A stretch of DNA of 36,037 bases, from positions 1-36,037 of the forward strand of contig JAUVAX010000026.1 in NCBI GenBank assembly GCA_030591685.1, given 5' to 3'. Positions 16,395 to 24,220 of the stretch are shown in pieces. This DNA comes from Pseudobdellovibrionaceae bacterium. Lineage in GTDB: Bacteria > Bdellovibrionota > Bdellovibrionia > Bdellovibrionales > UBA1609. The position numbers were made by a program, and so were the translations under genes. Positions within the stretch are counted from its first letter, which is position 1, and each line of letters opens with the position of its first letter. Below the pieces are notes generated by a model. The model saw only the letters and a list, made by a program, of their open reading frames with translations. It searched no databases and was not told where the DNA came from.

Positions 16395-17903
16395 ATGTGT
16401 AAGCTTATTTTAGGAGCACTATTTTTAACCCTATCAACGCCTGTATTTGCAGGTAATTATATTGTTAAATATAAAGCGGGGGCCATATTGAGCCTCTCAA
16501 CAATGGATGATGTTCAACTCATGGATCAACACCCTCCGGGTCGAATTATGAAGGTCTCGATTAGTCAAAAAAATGAGCCCCAGACATTAAAGCGTCTAAA
16601 AAATCTACCTCAAGTTGAGTACGTAGTTAAAGATTTTAAACTTAAAGCCTTCAGAGCTCCTCTTTCAAACGCAAAGCTTAAGGAGCAATGGGCCATCGCT
16701 AAAGTTAACGCTGAAAAGGCTTGGTCTTTAGCCGGCAATAAGGGGTCAAAAAATATAGTTGTCGCTGTGATCGATACAGGGGTGGACTATAACCATGAGT
16801 CTCTATCACCAAACGCTGTAAAAGGTTATGATTTTAGAGATGACGACAGTGACCCTATGGACAAGACTGGGGCCAGAAACCCAGGTCACGGCACACATTG
16901 TGCTGGGATTGTCGGCGCTACCGGATTTATAGATGGTGGAACAATTGGGATAGCCCCAAATATTTCTATTATGCCCATACGTTTTTTAGGTGCTGATGGT
17001 AGTGGGGATTTAGCCGGTGGTATTAAGTCTATTGATTATGCCATAGAAAAGGGTGTGGATGTTATTTCAGCCAGTTGGGGAGCCTCTGTCCCTAAGGCTC
17101 AAGCAAAGCCACTGATTGAGGCAGTTCAAAGAGCCAGCGATGCCGGGATTATTTTTGTAGCGGCGGCAGCTAATGATGGTAAAAATAATGATAAAACGGA
17201 TGTCTTTCCGGCAAATGCAGAGTTTGAAAACACAATAACTGTTGCTGCCAGCGGCCCACAAGATGAAAAACCAAGTTGGTCTAACTATGGGCGCATGACG
17301 GTTCATCTCGCTGCACCTGGCTTAAACATCATGAGCACATTACCTAAAGATAAATACTCAAATCTTTCAGGTACAAGCATGGCCACACCTCTTGTTTCAG
17401 GCTTAGTGGCATTACTCAAATCACAAGACCCTAGTTTAACAGGCAAACAAATTAGAGCGCTCTTACAGTCAACAGGTACACAGGTTAAAATTGAAACCGC
17501 CTGCAATTGCCGGGTCGATGCTGGACAAGCCATGAAGTCACTTTTAAACAAAGACCTCATTATAGCCCCTGCAGCTTTTACAGCTAAAGTGGATGACACT
17601 AAGACCTTTGAGGTTGTAAATGCCTCAGGGACAGTGACCTATGAGTCTGAAAACCCAAGTGTGGGCACCATTGATACCCAAGGGAACTTTAAAGCCATTT
17701 CTGTGGGTGAAACTCGAATTCACGCCACAGATGCTACAGGTAGAAAGGTAAGCTCACTTCAGTTGATTATAGCTAATGCGCCCTCTGATGGCGGTGGCGG
17801 CGGAGGAGGAGGCGGTGGTGATGGCTCCTGCCCCTTAGATCCCGCTCTTTGTGACATTGCTTGTGGCATCTCACCAGAGCTTCCGTGGTGCACAAACAAG
17901 TAA
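16395..17903 (+). CDS. secreted subtilisin-like serine protease (S8) with Ig-like and Gly-rich tail
   Basis: 502 residues. Signal peptide 1-19; an I9-like propeptide to about residue 90; catalytic domain with D127 (VIDTGVDYNH), H165 (GHGTHCAG), oxyanion N260 and S328 (SGTSMATP), all intact. Residues about 390-460 form a Big-2-like Ig domain (…ENPSVGTIDTQGNFKAISVGETRI…). Then a poly-Gly linker and a short tail with five Cys (SCPLDPALCDIACG…PWC) that could be disulfide bonded. Strong AAGGAGGT site (16383-16390). Own terminator downstream. Exported proteases of this type are abundant in predatory and degradative bacteria; the substrate is unknown. Confidence 0.93.
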   Translation: MCKLILGALFLTLSTPVFAGNYIVKYKAGAILSLSTMDDVQLMDQHPPGRIMKVSISQKNEPQTLKRLKNLPQVEYVVKDFKLKAFRAPLSNAKLKEQWAIAKVNAEKAWSLAGNKGSKNIVVAVIDTGVDYNHESLSPNAVKGYDFRDDDSDPMDKTGARNPGHGTHCAGIVGATGFIDGGTIGIAPNISIMPIRFLGADGSGDLAGGIKSIDYAIEKGVDVISASWGASVPKAQAKPLIEAVQRASDAGIIFVAAAANDGKNNDKTDVFPANAEFENTITVAASGPQDEKPSWSNYGRMTVHLAAPGLNIMSTLPKDKYSNLSGTSMATPLVSGLVALLKSQDPSLTGKQIRALLQSTGTQVKIETACNCRVDAGQAMKSLLNKDLIIAPAAFTAKVDDTKTFEVVNASGTVTYESENPSVGTIDTQGNFKAISVGETRIHATDATGRKVSSLQLIIANAPSDGGGGGGGGGGDGSCPLDPALCDIACGISPELPWCTNK

Positions 17904-17930
17904 TTAAATCACTGTATATATTTTGATATA

Positions 17931-17960
17931 AAAGGCCCCTTTATTTGGGGCTTTTTTTTT
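17931..17960 (+). terminator. Rho-independent terminator of the protease gene
   Basis: GCCCC / GGGGC stem extended by AAA/TTT with one bulged G, loop TTTATTT, then nine T. It begins 28 bp after the stop codon. Confidence 0.9.
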
Positions 17961-18011
17961 GGGCTAAAGAAAGACACTCAGAAAAAGCAGAGGCATATAT
18001 TTTAAGTAGGG

Positions 18012-18860
18012 CTAAAGGGTATAAATATAAATCTTACCATGCTTCATTATTAAAGGCATAAACACAGCCTTTCGCTGAATAAAGCTAATACTTAAATTAG
18101 AGTGAGGTTCAATATAAACCTTTGATTTTAACTTTATTTCTCCGTGAGCAAATCGTTTAGTCGCTCTTCGGTGCACCATCCCTAACAGAGCTCTTGCTAA
18201 AATTTTAGGGGTTAAATTACCGGGTTCACTGCCTAAAGCGTTGTATAGGTGAGAGAGTGTCTCCGCCTCAAAGCTCATCACAAACTCTGACCGGTAACCT
18301 GTGGCCTCGACTTCAAAAAGTATGTTAATTGCTCCAATAAAATCAGAGTTCATAGGTTTAGCTTCAGGAGGACCCACTTGTACAAGAGAATTTGAAAGTT
18401 TTTTATAAATATTTTTTGTGGTATCAATAAACACCTCAAAGCAGGTGGCTGATAGATATTGATCAGTACTTTTAAGTTTTAATTCAGCGCCAATAAGTTC
18501 CATAAGGTTTGAAAAATCAATCGGATGGTGCGCAACATTGACATTACTTTTTAAAGTGGTCAAGGTGTCGTCGGCCTCTTGTTGTAGAAATACTATGGGG
18601 GTTTTATTATTATTACCCGTATGACTAAGATTGCTTAAAAAATTCAAAACACCCTTTTCTTTTAAACATTTTTGCTCAGCAATTATATAATCAAAGTTTT
18701 GATTATTAAGTTTTTTTATGGTGTCTAATGAAGTATATGAATCTACAATGTTAACACTACTAGAGAAATAACTGTGAGCATAATGTGAAAAAATACTTCC
18801 AAGGTCCTTACCCTCGGATAAAACGAGAATAGCCTTTCGATTTGATACAACCCTCTCCAT
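18012..18860 (-). CDS. degenerate receiver + CheX-like domain protein (1)
   Basis: 282 residues from the ATG at 18860, preceded by GGAAGG; a GTG six codons earlier is possible. Residues about 8-125 have the secondary-structure rhythm of a CheY-like receiver (AILVLSEGKDL…FDYIIAEQKCL…PIVFLQQE…HHPIDFSNLMELI), but the phospho-acceptor Asp position is Glu (AEQ) and the conserved Lys before Pro is His, so it should not be phosphorylated normally. Residues about 140-282 resemble a CheX/CheC-like fold (DFIGAINILFEV...G), without the E-x2-N phosphatase motif. Related along its whole length to the next gene. Probably a regulatory or scaffold protein; function unknown. Confidence 0.65.
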   Translation of the reverse strand: MERVVSNRKAILVLSEGKDLGSIFSHYAHSYFSSSVNIVDSYTSLDTIKKLNNQNFDYIIAEQKCLKEKGVLNFLSNLSHTGNNNKTPIVFLQQEADDTLTTLKSNVNVAHHPIDFSNLMELIGAELKLKSTDQYLSATCFEVFIDTTKNIYKKLSNSLVQVGPPEAKPMNSDFIGAINILFEVEATGYRSEFVMSFEAETLSHLYNALGSEPGNLTPKILARALLGMVHRRATKRFAHGEIKLKSKVYIEPHSNLSISFIQRKAVFMPLIMKHGKIYIYTL

Positions 18861-18893
18861 TTTAAGAAACCTTCCCACATAAGATTAGTACTT

Positions 18894-18922
18894 AGAATAA
18901 TTCTCACGGGAACTTAACACAA
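18894..18922 (-). promoter_or_regulatory. candidate promoter of receiver-CheX gene 1
   Basis: Minus strand: TTGTGT (18917-18922), 17-bp spacer, TATTCT (18894-18899); predicted leader of about 27 nt containing the GGAAGG site. Confidence 0.4.
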
Positions 18923-18995
18923 TTTATAACTCTTTATGTGTATCATATTGAGGCATTTAAACGGTTATTTAACATAAAATTAATGTAAGGGCTTT

Positions 18996-19826
18996 TTAAA
19001 AAACATATAAGTAAAGATGTCCAAAGGCTGACTTTAGGGAAATACAAATGCCCTTTTTACCTTTAAGGTCATTTAAAACAGTATCGTTGGTGGGTACTAT
19101 TAATATTGACCCAAGACTCTCTTTAAAAAGGGTCTCGAAATGTGATTGAAGATTGCTGAAAATTATTTTAGTGGCAGCCTTCCCAACAATTAATGTAGAA
19201 AACTGATTACGCTGCCCTATCGACTCTGAGAGTTTTTCAAGTAATGAGCTCTCGTACATAAAAATAAAATTCGTACTCTTTTCATGAGTCTTGTTACTAT
19301 ATATTATCCCTGATTTACCCTTTAGGCTTTCTCCCTCAGGTTTTAAAATAGGGTTTTGCAAATCGGTAGGCTCAAACAAAACCTTAGATAAAAAACTGTT
19401 AGCAGATCGTGCAATGTCCTCAGAAAATTTAGACACACGGTACTGTTCAATGCCCTCTAAACCCAGTTGCTTGGAAAGCAAATCTATAAGTTTAAAATAA
19501 TTTACAGGGCGAACTGCGTTATGTACATTTTTATTTTTGGCTAAGCGGGGAGCACAGCTAGCCCCTTCGTTACTAATAAAAATAAAACTAGAGTCTTTAC
19601 TTTTAGGTAAGGCTTGAAGTTCAAAAACAAGCTTTGAGGGGGAAAAACCCTCAGCATCTCCGTCGGCTATGACAACGTGAAATTTTTGAATTCCAGCTTT
19701 TTTAATGGCTGAGTCCTGGCCAGGGGCGTGTATAGTTCTTGCTAGAGAGCCAAAGGCCTTAGCGATAAAGTAATCAATCAACTCTCTTTCTTTAGAGTCA
19801 CTGACTGTAACTAAGATATTTTTCAT
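18996..19826 (-). CDS. degenerate receiver + CheX-like domain protein (2)
   Basis: 276 residues from the ATG at 19826 (MKNILVTVSDSKE…); an in-frame TTG at 19847 lies inside the -10 region and is unlikely. The N-terminal receiver keeps an Asp at the acceptor position (FHVVIADGDAEG) but has Arg for the conserved Lys (VRPVNYFKLIDLL). The C-terminal half has the same plan as its neighbour and ends HLYLYVF against IYIYTL there. The two genes lie head to tail with separate promoters, so they are a diverged duplication. CheX phosphatase residues are not evident. Confidence 0.65.
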   Translation of the reverse strand: MKNILVTVSDSKERELIDYFIAKAFGSLARTIHAPGQDSAIKKAGIQKFHVVIADGDAEGFSPSKLVFELQALPKSKDSSFIFISNEGASCAPRLAKNKNVHNAVRPVNYFKLIDLLSKQLGLEGIEQYRVSKFSEDIARSANSFLSKVLFEPTDLQNPILKPEGESLKGKSGIIYSNKTHEKSTNFIFMYESSLLEKLSESIGQRNQFSTLIVGKAATKIIFSNLQSHFETLFKESLGSILIVPTNDTVLNDLKGKKGICISLKSAFGHLYLYVF

Positions 19827-19838
19827 ATGTGTCTCTGT

Positions 19839-19867
19839 ATAATACAAACTACATACCCTTCTGCAAA
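19839..19867 (-). promoter_or_regulatory. promoter of receiver-CheX gene 2, very short leader
   Basis: Minus strand: TTTGCA (19862-19867), 17-bp spacer, TATTAT (19839-19844). The ATG ends 12 bp past the -10, giving a predicted leader of only about five bases. Confidence 0.5.
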
Positions 19868-19995
19868 CGTTCCATAAAAAACAAGTCTTTAGATTTTAAC
19901 CCAATAAGTATTCATAAGCAATAAATCTTAAAGTTCACCCCGAAATGAAACTTGTTTTATCAAAAAGAAACATTAAATAAGTCACTATTAGACAA

Positions 19996-20538
19996 TTAAA
20001 GAATCAATCGTCTTAGCTCTGTTTGTGAGTACAGATAGTCCGCATATATCATTGTGTTTGTAACGTTTCTGTGGCCTAGAGCTACTTGTAAAAGTCGTAG
20101 GTCTTTAGTTTTTTTATAAAGGCGAATGGCAAAAGTATGCCTTAAACTATGAAACTTTTTATGAACAGGCCTATAGAGGTGCCAAACCTGAACAAGTCGA
20201 GAGTAGGATATAGGGAACATTAACCCTGAACATTTTTGAGGATCCAAAGAGCCCTTGAGCTGCAAAACGTGTTTAAATAACCATGAGGGCAGGGGGATTT
20301 CGCGATCATCACTGCCCTTGATCCCTCTTATATAGAGGCTCTCGTCGTACTCGTTAACGTCTTCGAGCCTGATATTAAGTAGCTCTGTAGCGCGCCCACC
20401 GGTGAGGAGTGCTAAATAAATCAAAACACAGTTTCTTTGATCTTGGTCAATAAAGCTGTCTAGTATATAGCAAAGCCTATCGTGCTCAGGCTCAACAAGG
20501 TATTTAGTTTTGTTTAATTGATACCTTTGTTGCCTCAT
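19996..20538 (-). CDS. single-domain tyrosine recombinase
   Basis: 180 residues consisting only of the catalytic domain. All active-site residues are recognisable: R49 (TGGRATELL), K74, H130-x2-R133 (HSLRHTFA), H156 (LGHRNV) and nucleophile Y165 (NTMIYADY). The N-terminal SAM-like core-binding domain of XerC/D or phage integrases is absent; an in-frame stop sits two codons before the ATG, so this is the full gene, not a truncation by start choice. FimB/FimE-type inversion recombinases are comparable in size (~200 aa). GGTGA is a plausible ribosome site. The gene faces a ~360-bp region of inverted repeats and a divergent HTH gene. It may act on those repeats. Confidence 0.88.
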   Translation of the reverse strand: MRQQRYQLNKTKYLVEPEHDRLCYILDSFIDQDQRNCVLIYLALLTGGRATELLNIRLEDVNEYDESLYIRGIKGSDDREIPLPSWLFKHVLQLKGSLDPQKCSGLMFPISYSRLVQVWHLYRPVHKKFHSLRHTFAIRLYKKTKDLRLLQVALGHRNVTNTMIYADYLYSQTELRRLIL

Positions 20539-20555
20539 AGGATTTCACCAATTTT

Positions 20556-20570
20556 TATACGCCGCGTATA
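20556..20570. repeat. palindrome TATACG-ccg-CGTATA
   Basis: Perfect 6-bp arms, 18 bp before the recombinase ATG and overlapping a TATAAA that could be its -10. Probable operator. Confidence 0.5.
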
Positions 20571-20648
20571 CCAGCCGAGTGGTGTGAAATAAAAGATAAA
20601 ACCCTCACTTTGACAAAGTTCATTAGTATAAAACTTGGCTACCAATTT

Positions 20649-20675
20649 TAAATAATTAAATAGCTTAATTATTTA
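20649..20675. repeat. 27-bp inverted repeat with 11-bp perfect arms
   Basis: TAAATAATTAA, five-base spacer ATAGC, TTAATTATTTA. Two 11-bp arms around a 5-6 bp centre is the architecture of XerC/XerD (dif-like) crossover sites, although the arms do not resemble dif sequence. Confidence 0.65.
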
Positions 20676-20693
20676 GTGTACTTAGCACTACAA

Positions 20694-20707
20694 CTTATAA
20701 CTATAAG
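20694..20707. repeat. palindrome CTTATA-ac-TATAAG
   Basis: Perfect 6-bp arms with a two-base spacer; it overlaps a second small palindrome CTATA-agc-TATAG at 20701-20713. Confidence 0.5.
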
Positions 20708-20819
20708 CTATAGCCTATTTTGATTTTAGGCATATGTCACCATGCATTTAATTTAATTCAATAAATCTAAATACTTAACTTGCCGCGTCTGATTTGGCGG
20801 ATGCCTTAAATATACATAT

Positions 20820-20858
20820 CACAACTATAAATATTGTGAAACACTGTATCAAGTTGTG
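20820..20858. repeat. nested inverted repeat CACAACT ... AGTTGTG
   Basis: Perfect 7-bp outer arms 25 bp apart, with an imperfect inner pair ATATTGTG / CACTGTAT, so the whole 39 bp is roughly symmetrical. Confidence 0.45.
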
Positions 20859-20882
20859 TTACGCAGCATGCAAGCAAGGTCG

Positions 20883-20906
20883 GGGTTTAATTATTTATAT
20901 AAACCC
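20883..20906. repeat. inverted repeat GGGTTTA ... TAAACCC just before the HTH gene
   Basis: Perfect 7-bp arms, 10-bp spacer, 17 bp before the poly-G ribosome-site-like sequence of the HTH frame. It could be an operator or a leader hairpin. Confidence 0.5.
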
Positions 20907-20932
20907 TCATCACCGACAAGCAGGGGGACAAA

Positions 20933-21484
20933 ATAGAAACCATTAAACCTAGAAAAGCCCATCTCTCAAAATATCAAAGGGGCGCATTACTTGATGCTCT
21001 TGATAATGCGAACCTTAACCAAGCACAAAACACCCCCCCTATAGCGCCTGATAGAGCACCAAAAAGTGCTTTAGGGCTTAAGTACGAAGCTGAGGTTCAG
21101 ATTATTACTGCAAAGCTAGGGGACTTAGAGCAAATCCGTACTAAACTAGGTGTTTCACGGCGTAAAATCTCACAATTACTTATGGTGGACCCGTCGGCTT
21201 GGACTCGGTGGTCTAAGCAGGGCAGAGCCCCCGCACATATTTATAGATCCTTACAGTGGTATATGGCCCTTATAGATAAGGACTCTGCCTGGCACCCACA
21301 AAACACGTTTAACACTCTTTCACGCTCATCTATTAACAATGAACTTTTGGTCATGAAAAAAACCATCCAACAACTACAACAAAACCTTAAAGCGCAAAAA
21401 CACACCAAATGGCCCCAAGCTTTAAGTTACTTTTTGGTTCTCTGTTTAGGGCTTTTAGGGGGCTTAGTTATTCAACAGCTTTAG
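20933..21484 (+). CDS. membrane-anchored helix-turn-helix protein with no canonical start codon
   Basis: The first ATG in this frame is at 21182, but that would cut a helix-turn-helix (LEQIRTKLGVSRRKISQLLM, then DPSAWTRWSKQGRAP) in half. The frame is open back to a stop at 20900-20902 and codes for protein-like sequence (KPRKAHLSKYQRGALLDAL…). No ATG, GTG or TTG occurs between 20903 and 21181. The best candidate is ATA at 20933, five bases after GGGGG (20923-20927); ATT at 20942 is another. From 20933 the product is 183 residues: HTH at about 64-100, a coiled-coil-like stretch, and a C-terminal membrane helix (YFLVLCLGLLGGLVI) with a two-residue-plus tail. Alternatively an ATG at 20994 in another frame joins by a -1 slip at the C7 run near 21032, or the gene is damaged. 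Confidence 0.55.
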   Translation: METIKPRKAHLSKYQRGALLDALDNANLNQAQNTPPIAPDRAPKSALGLKYEAEVQIITAKLGDLEQIRTKLGVSRRKISQLLMVDPSAWTRWSKQGRAPAHIYRSLQWYMALIDKDSAWHPQNTFNTLSRSSINNELLVMKKTIQQLQQNLKAQKHTKWPQALSYFLVLCLGLLGGLVIQQL

Positions 21485-21612
21485 TGCTGCCGGCTTTATT
21501 TTAAGGCTCGGGTATGAGTTTATAATTAAGTACTGTTTTTTAATAAAGTAGAGGCGCAGGATACTCGTAAAATCAGCCTTTAAGGTTTGAAATATAAAAA
21601 CGAGCTCAATTG

Positions 21613-24210
21613 TTATTGAATAACACCAAGCACAGTCATCTCTAGTTTTTGTTTTAAGGCCACGAGTTGGGTTAAAGAGTGAGAGTTCAGATGGGGCTCA
21701 AGCATATAGAGTGTTTTTAATAATTCGGTCGCCTCGCTGAGGTTAAGGGGGCGATTTTTTGTTTCGCCAATTGCGGGGGCATAGAAGTTTCTGCTTTTAC
21801 TCCAAAAAGTATGATTTAAATAATAATAATTTTCAATCGCTACCTTTTTGTAGAGGTCATTATTAAGATATTCAGAAAGCCTTAGTAGGGCCTGCATGGT
21901 CAATAACTGACTTTGCAGTGTTTTTACCGGTGCCCGTAGTACCTGTTTGGTTTCTAAATTAAAGCCCGCGTAAAATCCCTCGCCATTTAGGTAAAGTTTA
22001 TTTGTTAAAAAATTACCCATAGCTATAGAGAGAGCCCTTAAAGAGGCCTTGGCACTTAAAATCTCATCAAGGGCACTCGCTTGATTTGTTGTTAAGCTCG
22101 CGCCTGAAGCCTTTGTCGTAGGAGGGTTTAGTAAAAAGGAGGTTGTGTTTTCGACCCCCTCTATAGACTCAAGAAACTCCAATAGGCTTAGTAAAAAGAG
22201 GCTTGTGTCCTCTGTGTTAACGTTTAAAACCCTTTCAGAGTTAACTATGTCTACAACCCCGGCCATGGCCGCCGGGTGAGAAAGTGTGGAGTTTTTATTA
22301 CTCCAATGCCAATCGCCATCAAGGTTAATTAAAAATACCGGCGAGCCCGACTTATTTAAATTTTTAAATATACTTAAATTATTTACAAGCGCTATGGTGT
22401 ATGAAATGTCTTTAGGGAAGATGCTTTTGTTAAGGCTCTCTTTTGGCAGTTTTGTAAGTAACATATCAGCTGTTTTCGTTTCTAGGGTAGAGTTAAAAAT
22501 ATTATTCTCCCAATCTTTTAAAAACTGAGTAAACAGAGCCACGCCTTTGACTAATTTAGCCTGCGATCGAACTGTGGCGGTGGGTATGATTAAGGCCGGT
22601 TTAAATATTTCAAATCCGCTTTTAACCATAAAGGTATCGGGCATAAAAAAGGGCACATTACTTTCATTAAGAGCGTCTAAGCTGCTGTGCGTGATTTTGT
22701 TATGACTTTTAAAGATGGAGTACGAAGGGTAAGGCGTTTTGTCGGCCTGTTTATAACCTATCATTGGAAGAAGCTTATTGATCTGCGAAAATAACTCCAC
22801 CTCAATGTCAGCATTGCTTTTAGGGGTTTCATTTTTTAAATCAAAAGCGGTGAGAGCTAAAGAGCCCCCTATAACAGCTGATGACGTTGTTACGATGGAC
22901 TTGTCAATAGACGGCGGGGCTGTAGACTTACGGATTGACTCTATCGCCGGAAACAACTCTTTATTAAACCCCTCTTTAGACCACTGGCGGGCGCCATTTG
23001 TGATATAATTTGAATAGTCATTTTTTACTAGCGCGATTTCTGCGCGAAGAGCTGTCATCTCTATTTCTATTTGATCATATAATAAAAGCGGAACTTCTTT
23101 AAAAAAAGCAGCGGCTTTTTGTGAAACTTCGTTTTTTACATAGTCAGAAGCAGAGATGTTCACGGCCACTGCCAACTGCGTGAGTCCATAATCATGTAAC
23201 TCAGGCATTACAAATAGTCTTTTTGCTGTCTCTAAAAAGGGGTTAAAGCATATAGTTTTTTGTAGGCACTCTAGGCCCCCATCGCTTGTTTTAGATAAAT
23301 AATTGTATAGCTCTGGAGAGACCTTTTTAAAAGTGGCCCTCCTTTTAGTGTCATCCATTTGAGCCCATAATAATATTAAGGTTTTCAAAGCCTTTCCAGC
23401 TCCCTCATGGCTAATATCAATAGAAGCACCGATCTCCTCGGCCTGTGCTAATATGCCTGTATACTCTTCATTAAGCACAATGTTTGCAGATGAAATAATT
23501 TGCTTTACGATGATCACTATTTGAGAAAACTGCTCTTCCTTGTAAAGCTCTTCTGACTGTTCTTTGGCGGCGAACATCAGACTTTGAGTTTTTTGCTCAA
23601 TAGAGTTTATTATAGACTCACTAATATTGACGTCAATTCTATGATTATGCATTTTTAAATCAAACCATGTGATTAAATACTCAAACTTCTTCAGTGTCTC
23701 TGCTAAAGTGTTACTGGAGTCGGGCCATGGGAAGTTCTCATCTAAATGCTCTGTTAAAATATGTTTGAGTTTACTTAATTGTTTTTCAAGATGTTTGTCT
23801 AATAATGTGATAGATTTTATGGCTTCTTCTTCGGATTGGCCAATGAAGGCCGAAAGATAAGGGCTGTTTTCAAAGTTAAATATTGAGTAGTTATTAGAAT
23901 TATTGTAGAAATCATTTTTTAATTTTCTCCCGGTATTTAAATACGTTTTATTTTTTGTTAAATCATAGAGTGTAAATAAATTTATAGTTAAATCAAAATA
24001 GGTGTCTGTATCCGACAAAGGGGTTTTGTTTTGAATTTCTAGGCTAATATCTTTTAATGACTCTAAATCTAAAACTTGATCCTTTAAGGTCGTGTTGTCA
24101 AAAAGACTGACCTTTTCAAAATCATTTGATGGGACTTGAGGTTTGCACGAAACAGTAACACTTAAAAATAGTGCCGCAAGTAATAAGTATTTAATTTTAT
24201 ATCTGTGCAT
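21613..24210 (-). CDS. large lipoprotein, unknown (helical toroid-like)
   Basis: 865 residues. Signal and lipobox ALFLSVTVSC place the lipidated Cys at residue 22. The chain is almost wholly helical, with paired-helix repeats at the N-terminus (residues about 65-130, YFDLTINLFTLYDLTKNKTYLNTG) and near the C-terminus (residues about 720-860, LLTMQALLRLSEYLNND ... FWSKSRNFY). These are reminiscent of the (alpha/alpha)6 toroid of DUF255/glycosidase-like proteins, but no catalytic motif is visible. It starts 10 bp after the barrel gene at 24221 with AAAGGA upstream, so the two form an operon and probably act together in the outer membrane. Function unknown. Confidence 0.75.
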   Translation of the reverse strand: MHRYKIKYLLLAALFLSVTVSCKPQVPSNDFEKVSLFDNTTLKDQVLDLESLKDISLEIQNKTPLSDTDTYFDLTINLFTLYDLTKNKTYLNTGRKLKNDFYNNSNNYSIFNFENSPYLSAFIGQSEEEAIKSITLLDKHLEKQLSKLKHILTEHLDENFPWPDSSNTLAETLKKFEYLITWFDLKMHNHRIDVNISESIINSIEQKTQSLMFAAKEQSEELYKEEQFSQIVIIVKQIISSANIVLNEEYTGILAQAEEIGASIDISHEGAGKALKTLILLWAQMDDTKRRATFKKVSPELYNYLSKTSDGGLECLQKTICFNPFLETAKRLFVMPELHDYGLTQLAVAVNISASDYVKNEVSQKAAAFFKEVPLLLYDQIEIEMTALRAEIALVKNDYSNYITNGARQWSKEGFNKELFPAIESIRKSTAPPSIDKSIVTTSSAVIGGSLALTAFDLKNETPKSNADIEVELFSQINKLLPMIGYKQADKTPYPSYSIFKSHNKITHSSLDALNESNVPFFMPDTFMVKSGFEIFKPALIIPTATVRSQAKLVKGVALFTQFLKDWENNIFNSTLETKTADMLLTKLPKESLNKSIFPKDISYTIALVNNLSIFKNLNKSGSPVFLINLDGDWHWSNKNSTLSHPAAMAGVVDIVNSERVLNVNTEDTSLFLLSLLEFLESIEGVENTTSFLLNPPTTKASGASLTTNQASALDEILSAKASLRALSIAMGNFLTNKLYLNGEGFYAGFNLETKQVLRAPVKTLQSQLLTMQALLRLSEYLNNDLYKKVAIENYYYLNHTFWSKSRNFYAPAIGETKNRPLNLSEATELLKTLYMLEPHLNSHSLTQLVALKQKLEMTVLGVIQ

Positions 24211-24220
24211 GCGTAGTCCT

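Larger units (their letters stand above)
20539..20902. other. inverted-repeat-rich divergent region between recombinase and HTH genes
   Basis: 364 bp, no gene, about 30% GC. It holds at least six symmetrical elements, listed separately where perfect, plus TAGTG/CACTA with a seven-base spacer at 20674-20690 overlapping the larger palindrome. Both divergent promoters must lie here. Such density fits an operator array, recombination sites or both. Confidence 0.6.

Noticed and set aside
17060-17310. Minus-strand open frame inside the protease gene
   Set aside because: Shadow of the intact subtilisin catalytic domain.
20539-20902. An invertible promoter segment
   Set aside because: The palindromes are different from one another; I found no long pair of matching inverted repeats enclosing a promoter.
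21182-21484. A 100-residue protein starting at the ATG 21182
   Set aside because: It would begin in the middle of the helix-turn-helix and has no ribosome site.
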